DNA from: an uncultured Pelagibacteraceae bacterium
Lineage (GTDB): Bacteria > Pseudomonadota > Alphaproteobacteria > Pelagibacterales > Pelagibacteraceae
Assembly: GCA_902599665.1 (NCBI GenBank)
Contig: CACKGK010000005.1
Location: 18,281-82,280, forward strand
DNA length: 64,000 bases
Direction: 5' to 3'
Below the pieces are notes generated by a model. The model saw nothing but the letters and a program-made list of their open reading frames with translations, did no database searches and was not told where the DNA came from. Positions within the stretch are counted from its first letter, which is position 1, and every line of letters starts with the position of its first letter. Positions 9,121 through 20,301 of the stretch are shown one piece after another. The translations under genes were made by a program, and so were the position numbers.

Positions 9121-12100
9121 ATGACAAAATATAGAGTTAATAAGACGAAACACGTAGATCAAACTAAAACAGTTTCATTCGATTTTGATGGAAAATCTTA
9201 TCACGGTTTTGAAGGTGATACTTTGGCATCTGCCCTACTTTCAAATGGAGTTCATTTAGTTGGTAGAAGTTTTAAATATCACCGACCAAGAGGAATAATG
9301 TCTTGTGGATCCGAAGAACCTAATGCGATATGCCAAATAAATGAAGATACAGATTTAACAGAACCTAATGTAAGAGCTACAGAGATAGAATTGTATGAAG
9401 GTTTAAAAGCCTCAAGTCAAAATTGTTGGCCCAGTGTTAATTTTGATATAGGAGGAATTAACAATTTTATATCTTCATTTATACCTGCAGGTTTTTATTA
9501 TAAGACTTTTATGTGGCCTAAAAGTTTCTGGAAAAAAATTTATGAACCGCTGATAAGATGGTCTGCAGGATTAGGGAAATCACCAACAAAACCCGATCCT
9601 GAATTGTATGACCATAAACATGTTCATTGTGATGTATTAATTATAGGTGGTGGTATTTCTGGAATTATAGCATCAAAAATTGCTGCTAAAAATAATTTTA
9701 AAACAATATTGATTGAAGATAAAAATATTCTTGGAGGGTCTACAATATTTCAAAAGAATGAAAATTATAAAATTAATGACAAATATTCAGGTGAATGGAT
9801 ATATGAGGAGATAGCAGAACTTAAAAAATTAGATAATATAACAATCAAAACTAGAACAAGCTTAGCAGCTTATCACAGTTATAATTACCTCTTAGCAAAA
9901 GAAAATATTTCAGACCATCTACCATTGGACAAAAGAAATGGTGGCATCAGACAGAGATTATGGAAAATCAGAGCTGATAAAGTAATAGTAGCAACTGGTG
10001 CTATAGAAAGACCCCTTGTATTTAATAATAATGATAGACCAGGAATAATGCTTTCTAACTCCGTTAAAAAATATTTAGACTTTTATGGTGTGTCTTGTGG
10101 ACTCAATAACGTGATATTTACTAATAATGATAGCGCTTATGAAACGGCTGTTTCCTTAAAAGAAAAAGGAATATCTGTCGAAATAATAGATATAAGAAAA
10201 AAATCTAATTCAAAAATTGTAAAAAATGCTGAACAACTTGGAGTTAAAATCTATTGGAACTCAACAGTAGTTAACACTTTTGGTCTTAGAAAAATAAATT
10301 CTATTGAGATAATGAACTTATCAGAAGATGGATCAAATGTAGTTGGAGATAAAAATAGAATTAATTGTGATTGTTTGGCGATAAGTGGTGGTTGGACACC
10401 AATGGTCCATATGCACACACAATCTGGTGGAAAGTTAGATTTTAGAGAAATTGATCAAACTTTTATACCAAACGAAATCGACAAAAATCATATTAATGTC
10501 GGTTCATGTAATGGTGACTTTGAACTTGAAGAAATAATTAATAATACAAATAAAAAGGTAAAGAATTTTTTGAAGGTCAGCGAAACTGAATTTGACAACA
10601 CTTCTGTACTAAACTCAAAAGAATTAGATAAAAGAAATATATGGCTACTACCAAATTATATATCAGAGGGTAAATGCAAATCTTTTATTGATTTTCAAAA
10701 TGACTCTACAGCAAAAGATATAAAACTTGCACTTAGAGAGGGTTTTAAGTCTATTGAACATGTAAAAAGATACACAACAACTGGTATGGCAACTGATCAA
10801 GGTAAATTATCCAACATGCATGCATTGGGTATTATTGCAGATACAGCTGGAGTTAAAATGGGTACATTAGGAACAACAACATTTAGACCTCCATTCACGC
10901 CATTAACTTTTGGATCAATAGTTGGAAGAAGTGTTGGTAATTTTTTTGATATAACAAGAAAAACGTCAATTCATGAATGGCACATTCAAAATGATGCTAA
11001 ATTCGAAAATGTTGGACAATGGAAAAGACCTTGGTACTACCCTATTAATGAAGAAGGTCTACATGATGCTGTTCAAAGAGAAAGTAAAGCGGCTAGAGAT
11101 AGTGCAGGAATTTTAGATGCCTCTACACTCGGGAAAATAGATATTCAAGGAACAGATGCATCTGAATTTTTAAATAGAGTATACACAAATGCATGGTCAA
11201 AATTAGGAATTGGAAAATGTAGATATGGATTAATGTTAAATGAAGATGGTATGGTTTATGATGATGGTGTTACGACAAGATTAGGTGAAAATCATTATTT
11301 AATGACTACAACGACTGGAGGAGCAGCAAATGTTCTTTCAAAACTTGAAGATTATTTACAAACAGAGTGGCCCGAGTTAGATGTTTACTTAACTTCAGTC
11401 ACCGACCACTACTCGACAGCAAGTATATGCGGTCCAAACTCTAAAAAAATATTAACAAAAATATTTCCAGATAAAGATTTTAGTGATGATGCTTTTCCTC
11501 ATATGTCTTATCAAAATGGCAAAATTGATGAGATTAATTGTAGAATAATGAGAATAAGTTTTACTGGCGAACTTAGCTATGAAATTAATATAGAATCAAA
11601 ATTTGGAAAATCGTTATGGGAAAAATGCATTGAGGCAGGAAAAGAATTTAAGATTACACCTTACGGAACAGAAACCATGCATTTATTAAGAGCTGAAAAA
11701 GGTTTTATTATTGTTGGTCAAGATACAGATGGAACTATGACGCCAATTGACCTTCAAATGGATTGGATTGTTAGCAAAAAAAAATACGATTTTATTGGAA
11801 AAAGATCACTTTATAGAAGTGATACTATTAGAGAAGATAGAAAACAACTTGTAGGATTACTCACGGATGATCCAAATGAAATTTTAGAAGAAGGAGCTCA
11901 GATTGTTTCTGATATGAGCAAAAAACCCGTAGAAATGATTGGGCATGTAACATCGAGTTACTTTAGCCCAAATTTAAACAAATCAATTGCGCTTGCTGTC
12001 GTAAAAAGTGGAAAAAAATTGAATGGACAAAAACTTATTGTACCAATGGAAAATAAAAACATAAATGTAACTGTTTCTGAATCTGTTTTTCTAGATAAAG

Positions 12101-12123
12101 AAAATAAGAGGATTAATGCTTAA
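9121..12123 (+). CDS. soxA: sarcosine oxidase alpha subunit
   Basis: 1000 aa; FEGDTLASALLSNGVHLVGRSFKYHRPRGI, internal FAD/NAD fold, C-terminal GcvT-like domain. Confidence 0.94.
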   Translation: MTKYRVNKTKHVDQTKTVSFDFDGKSYHGFEGDTLASALLSNGVHLVGRSFKYHRPRGIMSCGSEEPNAICQINEDTDLTEPNVRATEIELYEGLKASSQNCWPSVNFDIGGINNFISSFIPAGFYYKTFMWPKSFWKKIYEPLIRWSAGLGKSPTKPDPELYDHKHVHCDVLIIGGGISGIIASKIAAKNNFKTILIEDKNILGGSTIFQKNENYKINDKYSGEWIYEEIAELKKLDNITIKTRTSLAAYHSYNYLLAKENISDHLPLDKRNGGIRQRLWKIRADKVIVATGAIERPLVFNNNDRPGIMLSNSVKKYLDFYGVSCGLNNVIFTNNDSAYETAVSLKEKGISVEIIDIRKKSNSKIVKNAEQLGVKIYWNSTVVNTFGLRKINSIEIMNLSEDGSNVVGDKNRINCDCLAISGGWTPMVHMHTQSGGKLDFREIDQTFIPNEIDKNHINVGSCNGDFELEEIINNTNKKVKNFLKVSETEFDNTSVLNSKELDKRNIWLLPNYISEGKCKSFIDFQNDSTAKDIKLALREGFKSIEHVKRYTTTGMATDQGKLSNMHALGIIADTAGVKMGTLGTTTFRPPFTPLTFGSIVGRSVGNFFDITRKTSIHEWHIQNDAKFENVGQWKRPWYYPINEEGLHDAVQRESKAARDSAGILDASTLGKIDIQGTDASEFLNRVYTNAWSKLGIGKCRYGLMLNEDGMVYDDGVTTRLGENHYLMTTTTGGAANVLSKLEDYLQTEWPELDVYLTSVTDHYSTASICGPNSKKILTKIFPDKDFSDDAFPHMSYQNGKIDEINCRIMRISFTGELSYEINIESKFGKSLWEKCIEAGKEFKITPYGTETMHLLRAEKGFIIVGQDTDGTMTPIDLQMDWIVSKKKYDFIGKRSLYRSDTIREDRKQLVGLLTDDPNEILEEGAQIVSDMSKKPVEMIGHVTSSYFSPNLNKSIALAVVKSGKKLNGQKLIVPMENKNINVTVSESVFLDKENKRINA

Positions 12124-12661
12124 TAAAGAATATCCTAAATTTGAAAAAGGTTCATTTGAAGGTCTCGAAATTTCATTATCTGAACCAATTATAAAAATAA
12201 ATTTAAGAGGAAAAAAGAAAGAATTTTTTACCAAAATAGGAAAAATCTTATCTATAATTTTACCTATTGAGCCGAATACAAGTTCATCAAATCAACAATA
12301 CAATACATTATGGCTGAGTCCAGACGAATGGTTAGTATATTTTAACGGTGAAGATCGTCAATTATTCAATAACCTATTTAATGAAATTTCAAAACTCAAT
12401 TTTGGTTCAGTCGTTGATGTCTCAAATCAATGGATTTGTATTAATATAAAAGGTAATAAGACTTTTGATCTTCTTTCCTCCGGATCGCCATTTAATTTTG
12501 TAAGTTTCAAAAAAACTAAAAACTCAGTTACACAAACACTGTTAAATCATACAGATGTGATTATCCACCATAAAGAAATAAATGAAATTAATCTTTTTGT
12601 AAGAAGATCCTTTTCAGAAGATTTATGGTTGTGGATTAAGGACAGTGCTAGATTTATCTAA
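12116..12661 (+). CDS. soxG: sarcosine oxidase gamma subunit
   Basis: LWLSPDEWLVYF, VVDVSNQWI; operon position after soxA. Confidence 0.85.
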   Translation: MLNKEYPKFEKGSFEGLEISLSEPIIKINLRGKKKEFFTKIGKILSIILPIEPNTSSSNQQYNTLWLSPDEWLVYFNGEDRQLFNNLFNEISKLNFGSVVDVSNQWICINIKGNKTFDLLSSGSPFNFVSFKKTKNSVTQTLLNHTDVIIHHKEINEINLFVRRSFSEDLWLWIKDSARFI

Positions 12662-13984
12662 TTTTTTTTTTATATAATAGCTAACATACGTAAATAAAAG
12701 TATAGATAGAGTCCACTGGAAAACAAACCATAGCCAAAAAAAAGTATCAAAGTCTGCTGATAAGTATTTAGCTAAATAGAAAACACATATTGGCACTAGT
12801 ACATTTCTCATCATATTATTGACCATTGCATAATTTGACTTCTTCAAGCCCATAAAAAATCCATTAGATAAAAAGAAAATTGGGTAAGCTGGTAATATAA
12901 AAGCTGCAATTTTTAAATACCTTCTTCCATATTCTAATACGACTTCGTTGCTAGAAAAAAACCTTGGAACTATATCAGCTGTTAAATAAACTAATATCCC
13001 TGAAAAAACCATCAAGATAAGCCCATATTTAATTGAAACGAAGTAAGTCTCTTTAACTCTATCAAAGCTATTTGCACCAAAGTTTTGTGCTATAATTGAG
13101 ATTATTGCAGTATTTATTCCCAGTATTGGCAGTAAAACAACCTGCTCTATTCTCGTAGCTGCACCATAACCAGCAACTGCTAGCTCACTCGTTTGACCAA
13201 CATAAGTGAAAATAAATGTAGCTGCTACAGCATATCCACATATTGCAATTGATATAGGCATTGATTGAAAGAAAATATTTTTTAAATAAATAAATTTTAC
13301 ATTAAAAAATTCAATTGTAATTTTTTTAACACGTGGGTTTTGTAAAAGTTTAAAAAGAATAATAAGAAATGCTATTAATTGTGCAATAATTGTTGATAAA
13401 CCTATTCCCATCATTCCCATTGCAGGAATAAATAAAAACCCAAATATTAAGATGGGATTTAAAATTATGTTTAAGAGAAAACTGAGGATTAAAACATTTC
13501 TGTATGTTTTTGTGTCTCCTTCCGCATGTAAAAGTGAGTTTAATGAAACAACAAGGAAAAATAGGAATGATCCATAAAACATAATATTTGTATATTGGAG
13601 ACCCAAATTTGTAATTTCTTGAGTTGATCCCATCAGATCAAATACCTTTTCTGAAAAATAGAGTCCTATAAATGTGATAAAAACTGAAATTAGTAAACCG
13701 TAAATTATAATATGAGTAAAATAATACGAAGTATTTTTTTCATTTTTTTCACCAATACTATTACCTATTAATGAAGTTCCACCAACAGTAACACCAATAG
13801 ATGTTGCAACAATTATAAAGTATATTGGAAAAGATTTACTTAAAGCTGATAGAGCCTCTGGTGAAATTAGTCCAGAATAAAATGTATCTACAATATTGTA
13901 TAAGGTTTGAAAGAGGGTTCCAACGCTTGCTGGTATTGCAAGTTTTCTTATAAGTACAGGAATATTTTCTTTAAGCAAGTCCAT
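12623..13984 (-). CDS. MATE-family multidrug/Na+ efflux protein
   Basis: 12-TM-like hydrophobic protein; LIRKLAIPASVGTLFQTLYNIVDTFYSG. Confidence 0.88.
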   Translation of the reverse strand: MDLLKENIPVLIRKLAIPASVGTLFQTLYNIVDTFYSGLISPEALSALSKSFPIYFIIVATSIGVTVGGTSLIGNSIGEKNEKNTSYYFTHIIIYGLLISVFITFIGLYFSEKVFDLMGSTQEITNLGLQYTNIMFYGSFLFFLVVSLNSLLHAEGDTKTYRNVLILSFLLNIILNPILIFGFLFIPAMGMMGIGLSTIIAQLIAFLIILFKLLQNPRVKKITIEFFNVKFIYLKNIFFQSMPISIAICGYAVAATFIFTYVGQTSELAVAGYGAATRIEQVVLLPILGINTAIISIIAQNFGANSFDRVKETYFVSIKYGLILMVFSGILVYLTADIVPRFFSSNEVVLEYGRRYLKIAAFILPAYPIFFLSNGFFMGLKKSNYAMVNNMMRNVLVPICVFYLAKYLSADFDTFFWLWFVFQWTLSILLFTYVSYYIKKKLDKSSTVLNPQP

Positions 13985-14001
13985 ATAAATTAATTATTAT
14001 T

Positions 14002-14904
14002 TTAATATTCTTTTTTGAAGATATGTCTCTTACCTAATTTTTTTGCAAGTAATATCTGTTTTTGCCTCATAGCAAATCTTGATTTTTGATCATCTGTTAA
14101 AGAATCGTGACATTTTGGACAATGAATGCCTTCTAAATATTTAGAAGATTTTTTTTCTTTGATAGAAACAGGTTTTCTGCAACCACTACAAATTGAATAA
14201 CTGCCCTGCATTAAGCCATGTTTTATTGAAACTCTATTATCAAAAACAAAACATTCGCCGTTCCATTGACTATTTTTTTTATTAATATTATTCAGATAGT
14301 TAATAATTCCTCCTTTTAAAACATATACATTTTTAAATCCTTTCTTTTTCAAATAAATATTTGCTTTTTCGCACCTGATACCACCTGTACAAAACATTGC
14401 TATTTTTTCGTTATTTTTAAATTGATTTAAATATTTAGGAAATTCACGAAAATTTTCTATATTTGGATTTAAAGATTTTTTAAAAGTACCGACATCATAC
14501 TCAAAAGATTTCCGTGCATCTATCAAAACTGTATTCTTTTTTTTAATTATTTTATTCCATTCCCTTGGATTTAGGTTGTTCTTAGGAAAATTATAGTTTC
14601 TAACTTTAAAACCCATTGGAACAACTTCCTTTTTGATTTTTATTTTAAGTTTATGAAATGGATTAAATTTACTATTAGAATTATTTTCTGAATTAAATTT
14701 TTTTATAGATAATATTTTTTTTAGAAGTTTATTGAATTTTAAAAGGTTATTTTTTTTATCTGAAATTGTTCCATTAACACCTTCGGGTGAAATTATTATT
14801 GTTCCTCTAATTTCATAATCTTTAAGATTATTTTCTAATCTATTTTTCAATTTTTTAAGATTATTAAGTTTTTTAAATTTATAAAAACCAAAAATATTGA
14901 ACAT
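14002..14904 (-). CDS. trhO: rhodanese-domain tRNA uridine 5-hydroxylase (TrhO/YceA family)
   Basis: RGTIIISPEGVNGTIS, MFCTGGIRCEKA active cysteine, C-terminal Cys pairs CSGC/CPKC. Confidence 0.85.
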   Translation of the reverse strand: MFNIFGFYKFKKLNNLKKLKNRLENNLKDYEIRGTIIISPEGVNGTISDKKNNLLKFNKLLKKILSIKKFNSENNSNSKFNPFHKLKIKIKKEVVPMGFKVRNYNFPKNNLNPREWNKIIKKKNTVLIDARKSFEYDVGTFKKSLNPNIENFREFPKYLNQFKNNEKIAMFCTGGIRCEKANIYLKKKGFKNVYVLKGGIINYLNNINKKNSQWNGECFVFDNRVSIKHGLMQGSYSICSGCRKPVSIKEKKSSKYLEGIHCPKCHDSLTDDQKSRFAMRQKQILLAKKLGKRHIFKKEY

Positions 14905-15554
14905 TATAAAACCCTACAAACAGTCATTCCATCTCCTAATGGGATAATTATTTGTTCGACCCTTTCATCAGTTGATACATGCTCATTTAATTCTCTAATA
15001 TTTAATGTAAATTTATCCATATTATCTTCATCTGCAACTTCACCATGCCATAAAACATTATCAATAATGATCAAACCACCTTTTTTTATTATTTTTAATG
15101 ATTTTTCATAATATTCTTTATAGTTAAGCTTATCAGCATCAATAAAAACCATATCATATTTTTGTTTTTTTAATTCATCTAAACTATCTAGCGCAGGTTT
15201 TACAATCGTTTGAATTTTTTTATCTTGATTGGCTTTCTTAAAAAAACTTACTGCGATCTTGTTTGTCTCTTTGTCTTTATCAAGTGCTGTAAGTTTTCCA
15301 TCATCAGGAAGTGCAAGGGCAATAGAAAGTGCACTTAAACCAGTAAAAGTTCCAATCTCAAGCACATTTTTTATATTAGATATTTTTATTATTAAATGGA
15401 GAAAATGACATTGAGATATTGCTACTTGCATTCTCTTTTCATTTCCAAGGGTATTATTATAATCTATGATTTCTTTTTGAACTGAGTTTAGTTTAAAACT
15501 AAAATTATTAATATATTTTTCAATTTTTTCAGAAATTTCAATATTCTTTCCCAT
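14904..15554 (-). CDS. SAM-dependent O-methyltransferase (caffeoyl-CoA/catechol OMT-like)
   Basis: NVLEIGTFTGLSALSIALALPDDGKLTALDKD; DMVFIDADKLNY; IIDNVLWHGEV. Confidence 0.85.
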   Translation of the reverse strand: MGKNIEISEKIEKYINNFSFKLNSVQKEIIDYNNTLGNEKRMQVAISQCHFLHLIIKISNIKNVLEIGTFTGLSALSIALALPDDGKLTALDKDKETNKIAVSFFKKANQDKKIQTIVKPALDSLDELKKQKYDMVFIDADKLNYKEYYEKSLKIIKKGGLIIIDNVLWHGEVADEDNMDKFTLNIRELNEHVSTDERVEQIIIPLGDGMTVCRVL

Positions 15555-15591
15555 CTATCTTAATTATATAATGACTATAGGTTTAGTTAAA

Positions 15592-17082
15592 TTAAAGTTT
15601 CTTCTTTAATATTTCATTAATTAATTGAGGGTTAGCTTTTCCACCGGAAGCTTTCATTGCCTGTCCAACAAAGAAGCCAAATAGCTTTTCTTTTCCTTGT
15701 TTATACTCAATGGCTTTTTCTCTGTTATCATTGATTATTTTATCTATTAATGCCTCTAATGCTTTTGGATCACTTACTTGCTTCAACCCTTTTTCCTCAA
15801 CAATTATTTGAGGGTCTATGTCACCATTTAACATTAACTCAAATATTGTCTTAGCAATTTTTCCTGAGATTGTTCCATTTTTAATTAAATTAATCAATTT
15901 TGCCAAATTTTTTGCACTTATTGGACTTTGAGCAATTTCAATATTTTTTTCATTTAAAACTGCAAATAATTCTCCTGTAATCCAATTTACGGCTAGTTTC
16001 ATGTCACGGTTTTTACCCATTTTGGCAACAACTTCTTCAAAATATTTAGCTGTATCGATATCAGAGACCAATATTGTTGCATCATAAGGTGACACTTTAA
16101 ATTCATCAATAAATCTTTTCTTTTTATCATCTGGTAATTCAGGGATTTCAGATTTTAGTTTATCAATAAATTCATCCGTAACTTCTAATGGAAGTAAATC
16201 TGGATCTGGAAAGTATCTATAATCATGAGCATCTTCTTTCGACCTCATTGATCTTGTTTCATTTTTTTTTGTATCAAAAAGCCTTGTTTCTTGATCTATT
16301 TCTTGACCTTCTTCTATTAAATCGACTTGTCTATTTGCTTCATAAATAATTGCCATTTGCATGTATTTGATAGAATTAACATTTTTTATTTCACATCTTG
16401 TTCCTAAATCTGTTGAGCCTTTTATTCTTACAGACACATTAACATCAGCTCTTAATGATCCCTCTTGCATGTTCCCATCGCAAGTTCCTAAATATCTCAT
16501 AATAGATCTAAGTTTTTTTATATAGGCATTCACTTCATCTGGTGATCTTAGATCAGGCTTACTAACAATCTCCATTAAAGCTACACCTGATCTATTAAGA
16601 TCAACTAGTGTATTACTAGGATCAATATCATGAATACTTTTACCTGCATCCTGCTCTAAATGTAATCTTTCTATTCCAACCTGTTTTTGACCTTCAGGCA
16701 TATCCAAAATAACATTACCCTCACCCACGATTGGGTATTTATATTGTGAAATTTGATAACCCTGAGGTAAATCTGCATAAAAATAATTCTTTCTATCAAA
16801 AACAGACTTATTATTGATCTTAGCTTTCAAACCAATACCAGTTTTTATAGCTTGTTTAACACAAAATTCATTAATTACTGGAAGCATGCCTGGAAAAGCT
16901 GCATCAACTAAGCTTACTTGAGTATTAGGTTCAGCACCAAATTTAGTAGAAGAAGATGAAAAAAGTTTTGAATTTGATGTTACTTGAGCATGAACTTCAA
17001 GTCCTATAACAACTTCATAAACATTATCATTTCTTTCAATTAAATATTCCGAATTATTTTTAGACATTATTTCATCCACCAA
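15592..17082 (-). CDS. gatB: Asp-tRNA(Asn)/Glu-tRNA(Gln) amidotransferase subunit B
   Basis: [33 protein letters not shown]. Confidence 0.96.
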   Translation of the reverse strand: MVDEIMSKNNSEYLIERNDNVYEVVIGLEVHAQVTSNSKLFSSSSTKFGAEPNTQVSLVDAAFPGMLPVINEFCVKQAIKTGIGLKAKINNKSVFDRKNYFYADLPQGYQISQYKYPIVGEGNVILDMPEGQKQVGIERLHLEQDAGKSIHDIDPSNTLVDLNRSGVALMEIVSKPDLRSPDEVNAYIKKLRSIMRYLGTCDGNMQEGSLRADVNVSVRIKGSTDLGTRCEIKNVNSIKYMQMAIIYEANRQVDLIEEGQEIDQETRLFDTKKNETRSMRSKEDAHDYRYFPDPDLLPLEVTDEFIDKLKSEIPELPDDKKKRFIDEFKVSPYDATILVSDIDTAKYFEEVVAKMGKNRDMKLAVNWITGELFAVLNEKNIEIAQSPISAKNLAKLINLIKNGTISGKIAKTIFELMLNGDIDPQIIVEEKGLKQVSDPKALEALIDKIINDNREKAIEYKQGKEKLFGFFVGQAMKASGGKANPQLINEILKKKL

Positions 17083-18524
17083 TCAGTTATATTATTTTTA
17101 TAATTGATTTTTTCCTCCATTGAATAAGCAATATTTAAAACTGTTTGTTCATCAAACGGTTTACCTATTATTTGTAAGCCCAATGGATAATTATTTTTAT
17201 CTACACCTGCAGGTATTGAAATCCCAGGTAAACCTGCAAGGTTTACTGGAACAGTAAATATATCATTTAAATACATTGAAACTGGATCATTAGATTTTTC
17301 TCCTATTTTAAATGCAGAGCTAGGTGTTGAGGGTGTCAAAATAGCATCTACTTTATTATAAGCTTGGTCAAAATCTTGTTTAATTAATTGTCTAACTTTT
17401 TGAGCTTTAAGATAGTAAGCATCATAGTATCCAGAAGATAAAACATAGGTGCCAATCATTACCCTTCTCTTTACTTCTTCACCAAATCCCTCTGACCTAG
17501 TTTTTTCATACATATCAATTAAATTTTTCCCGGAAGATCTTAGACCATATTTAACACCATCATATCTTGCTAAATTAGATGATGCTTCAGCTGGTGCTAC
17601 AATATAATAAGTTGGTAAAGCATATCTAGTATGAGGTAATGAAATGTCAATTATTTCTGTTCCACAATCTTTTGCATACTCAATACCTTTTTTCCAAAGT
17701 TTCTCAATTTCATCTGGCATCCCATCAACTCTATATTCTTTCGGAATACCGATTTTTAAGCCTTTAATATTTCTAGTTAGCTCTGATGAATAATTATTTC
17801 TTTTAAAATCAATTGAGGTTGAGTCTTTTTTATCAAATGATGAGATCACCTCTAAAAGAATGGAGCTATCTTTGACATCTTTGCTCATTGGACCTGCTTG
17901 ATCTAGAGATGATGCAAAAGCAACAATTCCATATCTTGAACAACTGCCATAAGTAGGTTTTAGTCCTACTGTACCAGTGAAGGAGGCAGGTTGCCTAATA
18001 GATCCACCAGTGTCAGTACCTATTGTTACAGGTGTTAAATTAGCTGCTAAAGCCGACGAAGAACCACCAGATGATCCACCAGGAACTAAATCTTCTGCGA
18101 TTGGGTTTTGAACATTGCCAAAAAAACTTGTTTCATTAGATGATCCCATTGCAAATTCATCACAATTAAGTTTGCCAAGCAATATGCCTCCTTCGTTCCA
18201 TATATTTTGTGTTACAGTAGATTCATAGGTAGGTACAAAATTATTTAAGATATTGCTTCCAGCTGTTGTTCTTACTTCATTTGTGCAAAAGAGATCTTTT
18301 ACAGCAATTGGAATGCCTGGAAGTTTTAAATCAAAATTTGGTTTATCATCAAACTCTTTTGAAAGTTTAAGACAATTTTCAAAATTTTCAGTTACATATA
18401 CATTTATTTTTTTTGACTTTTCAGCTCTATCAACAAAAGATTTTGCAGCTTCATTTGAAGATATTTTTTTCTCTTTAATATTTTTAATTAATTCATAAAG
18501 TGTTAAAGATGTTATTTCAGACAT
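17067..18524 (-). CDS. gatA: Asp-tRNA(Asn)/Glu-tRNA(Gln) amidotransferase subunit A
   Basis: [37 protein letters not shown] amidase signature. Confidence 0.96.
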   Translation of the reverse strand: MSEITSLTLYELIKNIKEKKISSNEAAKSFVDRAEKSKKINVYVTENFENCLKLSKEFDDKPNFDLKLPGIPIAVKDLFCTNEVRTTAGSNILNNFVPTYESTVTQNIWNEGGILLGKLNCDEFAMGSSNETSFFGNVQNPIAEDLVPGGSSGGSSSALAANLTPVTIGTDTGGSIRQPASFTGTVGLKPTYGSCSRYGIVAFASSLDQAGPMSKDVKDSSILLEVISSFDKKDSTSIDFKRNNYSSELTRNIKGLKIGIPKEYRVDGMPDEIEKLWKKGIEYAKDCGTEIIDISLPHTRYALPTYYIVAPAEASSNLARYDGVKYGLRSSGKNLIDMYEKTRSEGFGEEVKRRVMIGTYVLSSGYYDAYYLKAQKVRQLIKQDFDQAYNKVDAILTPSTPSSAFKIGEKSNDPVSMYLNDIFTVPVNLAGLPGISIPAGVDKNNYPLGLQIIGKPFDEQTVLNIAYSMEEKINYKNNITDWWMK

Positions 18525-18811
18525 TACTCAACAACTTTCGGTACAACAAAAAAATCATCATTTTTTTCTGGTGAATTTTTTAATATTTTTTCTCTTATAT
18601 TTTCACTAGTTATTTTATCATTTCTAAATCTTAACGTTGTTTCAGCTATAGAAGTTAATGGTTCAACATTATCTGTATTTAATTCATTTAATTTTTCAAT
18701 AAATTCAAATATTGAATTCATATCAGTTGCTAGTTTTTCTGCTTTTTTCTCATCTAGTGAGATTCTAGCTAATTTTGATATGTGTTTTACAGTTTTAAGA
18801 TCTATAGTCAT
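18524..18811 (-). CDS. gatC: Asp-tRNA(Asn)/Glu-tRNA(Gln) amidotransferase subunit C
   Basis: MTIDLKTVKHISKLARISL; upstream of gatA; start trimmed from ORF call 18841. Confidence 0.92.
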   Translation of the reverse strand: MTIDLKTVKHISKLARISLDEKKAEKLATDMNSIFEFIEKLNELNTDNVEPLTSIAETTLRFRNDKITSENIREKILKNSPEKNDDFFVVPKVVE

Positions 18812-18861
18812 ATGGTAAAAAATATTGTCGCAAACTACCACTTAAGTTAAAAATATACAAT

Positions 18862-19317
18862 ATGATCACAATTAATGAATTCAAATCAAAAGTATCAGAT
18901 GGATCAAGAATTATAGGTATAGATTTGGGTTCAAAAAGGATTGGAATTGCAATAAGCGATGGCAATCAAAAAATTGCTACACCTTATAAAACTTTAGAAA
19001 AAATAAAGTCTTCTAAATTAATTGAAGATATTAAGAGTATAATCAAAGAGAACGATGTCAAAGGCATAATAGTTGGGAATCCAATAAATATGGATGGTTC
19101 ATATGGAAAATCATCACAATCAGCTAAAGACATAGCAATCAATCTTGCAGATAAAATTAACATTCCTGTTTGTCTATGGGATGAAAGATTATCTACAGTT
19201 GGAGCTTTTAATTTGTCCAGTGAATTAGATATAAATGTTAGCAAAAGAGAGAAAGATATAGATAAATTTGCTGCAGCATTTATTTTACAAGGAGCCCTAG
19301 ATTATTTACAGAATTAA
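18862..19317 (+). CDS. ruvX: Holliday junction resolvase-like protein YqgF/RuvX
   Basis: RIIGIDLGSKRIGIAISD, WDERLSTVGA, DKFAAAFILQGALD. Confidence 0.92.
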   Translation: MITINEFKSKVSDGSRIIGIDLGSKRIGIAISDGNQKIATPYKTLEKIKSSKLIEDIKSIIKENDVKGIIVGNPINMDGSYGKSSQSAKDIAINLADKINIPVCLWDERLSTVGAFNLSSELDINVSKREKDIDKFAAAFILQGALDYLQN

Positions 19318-19359
19318 TGCTTGCATAGTTAACTATATATAGCTATAGAGTTAGTTTTA

Positions 19360-20301
19360 ATGGCAGTTAAATCTACAAAAGCTATTAAAATTTCTCAAAA
19401 ACATTTGTTAGGTATTCAAGATTTATCAGTTAATGATGTTAATACAATCTTAAAAGAAGCATCTAATTTTATTGAATTAAATAAAAGCAAAAACAAAAAA
19501 ATTGATATTTTAAAAGGTAAAACGCAAATCAACTTATTTTTTGAACCATCAACGAGGACACAAAGTTCTTTTGAATTAGCAGGGAAAAGATTGGGCGCAG
19601 ATGTAATGTCCATGAATATTACAAACTCTTCAATAAAAAAAGGTGAAACTCTAATAGATACTGCGATGACATTAAATGCAATGCATCCAGATATCATCGT
19701 TATAAGGCATCAAGATTCTGGTGCTTGTAATTTGTTATCTCAAAAAGTTAATTGCGCAGTTCTTAATGCAGGAGATGGACGAAGAGAACATCCTACTCAA
19801 GCTCTACTAGATGCATTAACTATAATAAATAGAAGAAAAAAAATAGAAGGTCTTAAAATAGCTATATGTGGAGATATTCTTCATTCAAGAGTAGCAAGAT
19901 CAAATATTTATTTATTAAACATGTTAGGTGCTGAAGTAAATATAGTAGCACCAACAAATCTTATGCCAAATGAAATAGAAAGATTTGGTGTCAATATTTT
20001 TTCAGATATGAAAAAAGGAGTTAAAGATTGTGACATAGTGATGATGTTAAGACTTCAGAATGAGAGAATGACAAGTTCTTTTCTATCTTCTAACAGGGAA
20101 TACTATGAATATTATGGTTTAACACCAGACAAAATAAAATTTGCTAAAGAAGATGCACTTATAATGCATCCAGGTCCAATGAACAGAGGAATTGAAATTG
20201 ATACAAACTTAGCAGACGATATTAATAAAAGTGTAATTAAAGAACAAGTAGAATTAGGGGTAGCAGTAAGAATGGCCTGTTTAAAGATTTTTTGTGAATA
20301 A
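19360..20301 (+). CDS. pyrB: aspartate carbamoyltransferase catalytic subunit
   Basis: [51 protein letters not shown]. Confidence 0.96.
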   Translation: MAVKSTKAIKISQKHLLGIQDLSVNDVNTILKEASNFIELNKSKNKKIDILKGKTQINLFFEPSTRTQSSFELAGKRLGADVMSMNITNSSIKKGETLIDTAMTLNAMHPDIIVIRHQDSGACNLLSQKVNCAVLNAGDGRREHPTQALLDALTIINRRKKIEGLKIAICGDILHSRVARSNIYLLNMLGAEVNIVAPTNLMPNEIERFGVNIFSDMKKGVKDCDIVMMLRLQNERMTSSFLSSNREYYEYYGLTPDKIKFAKEDALIMHPGPMNRGIEIDTNLADDINKSVIKEQVELGVAVRMACLKIFCE

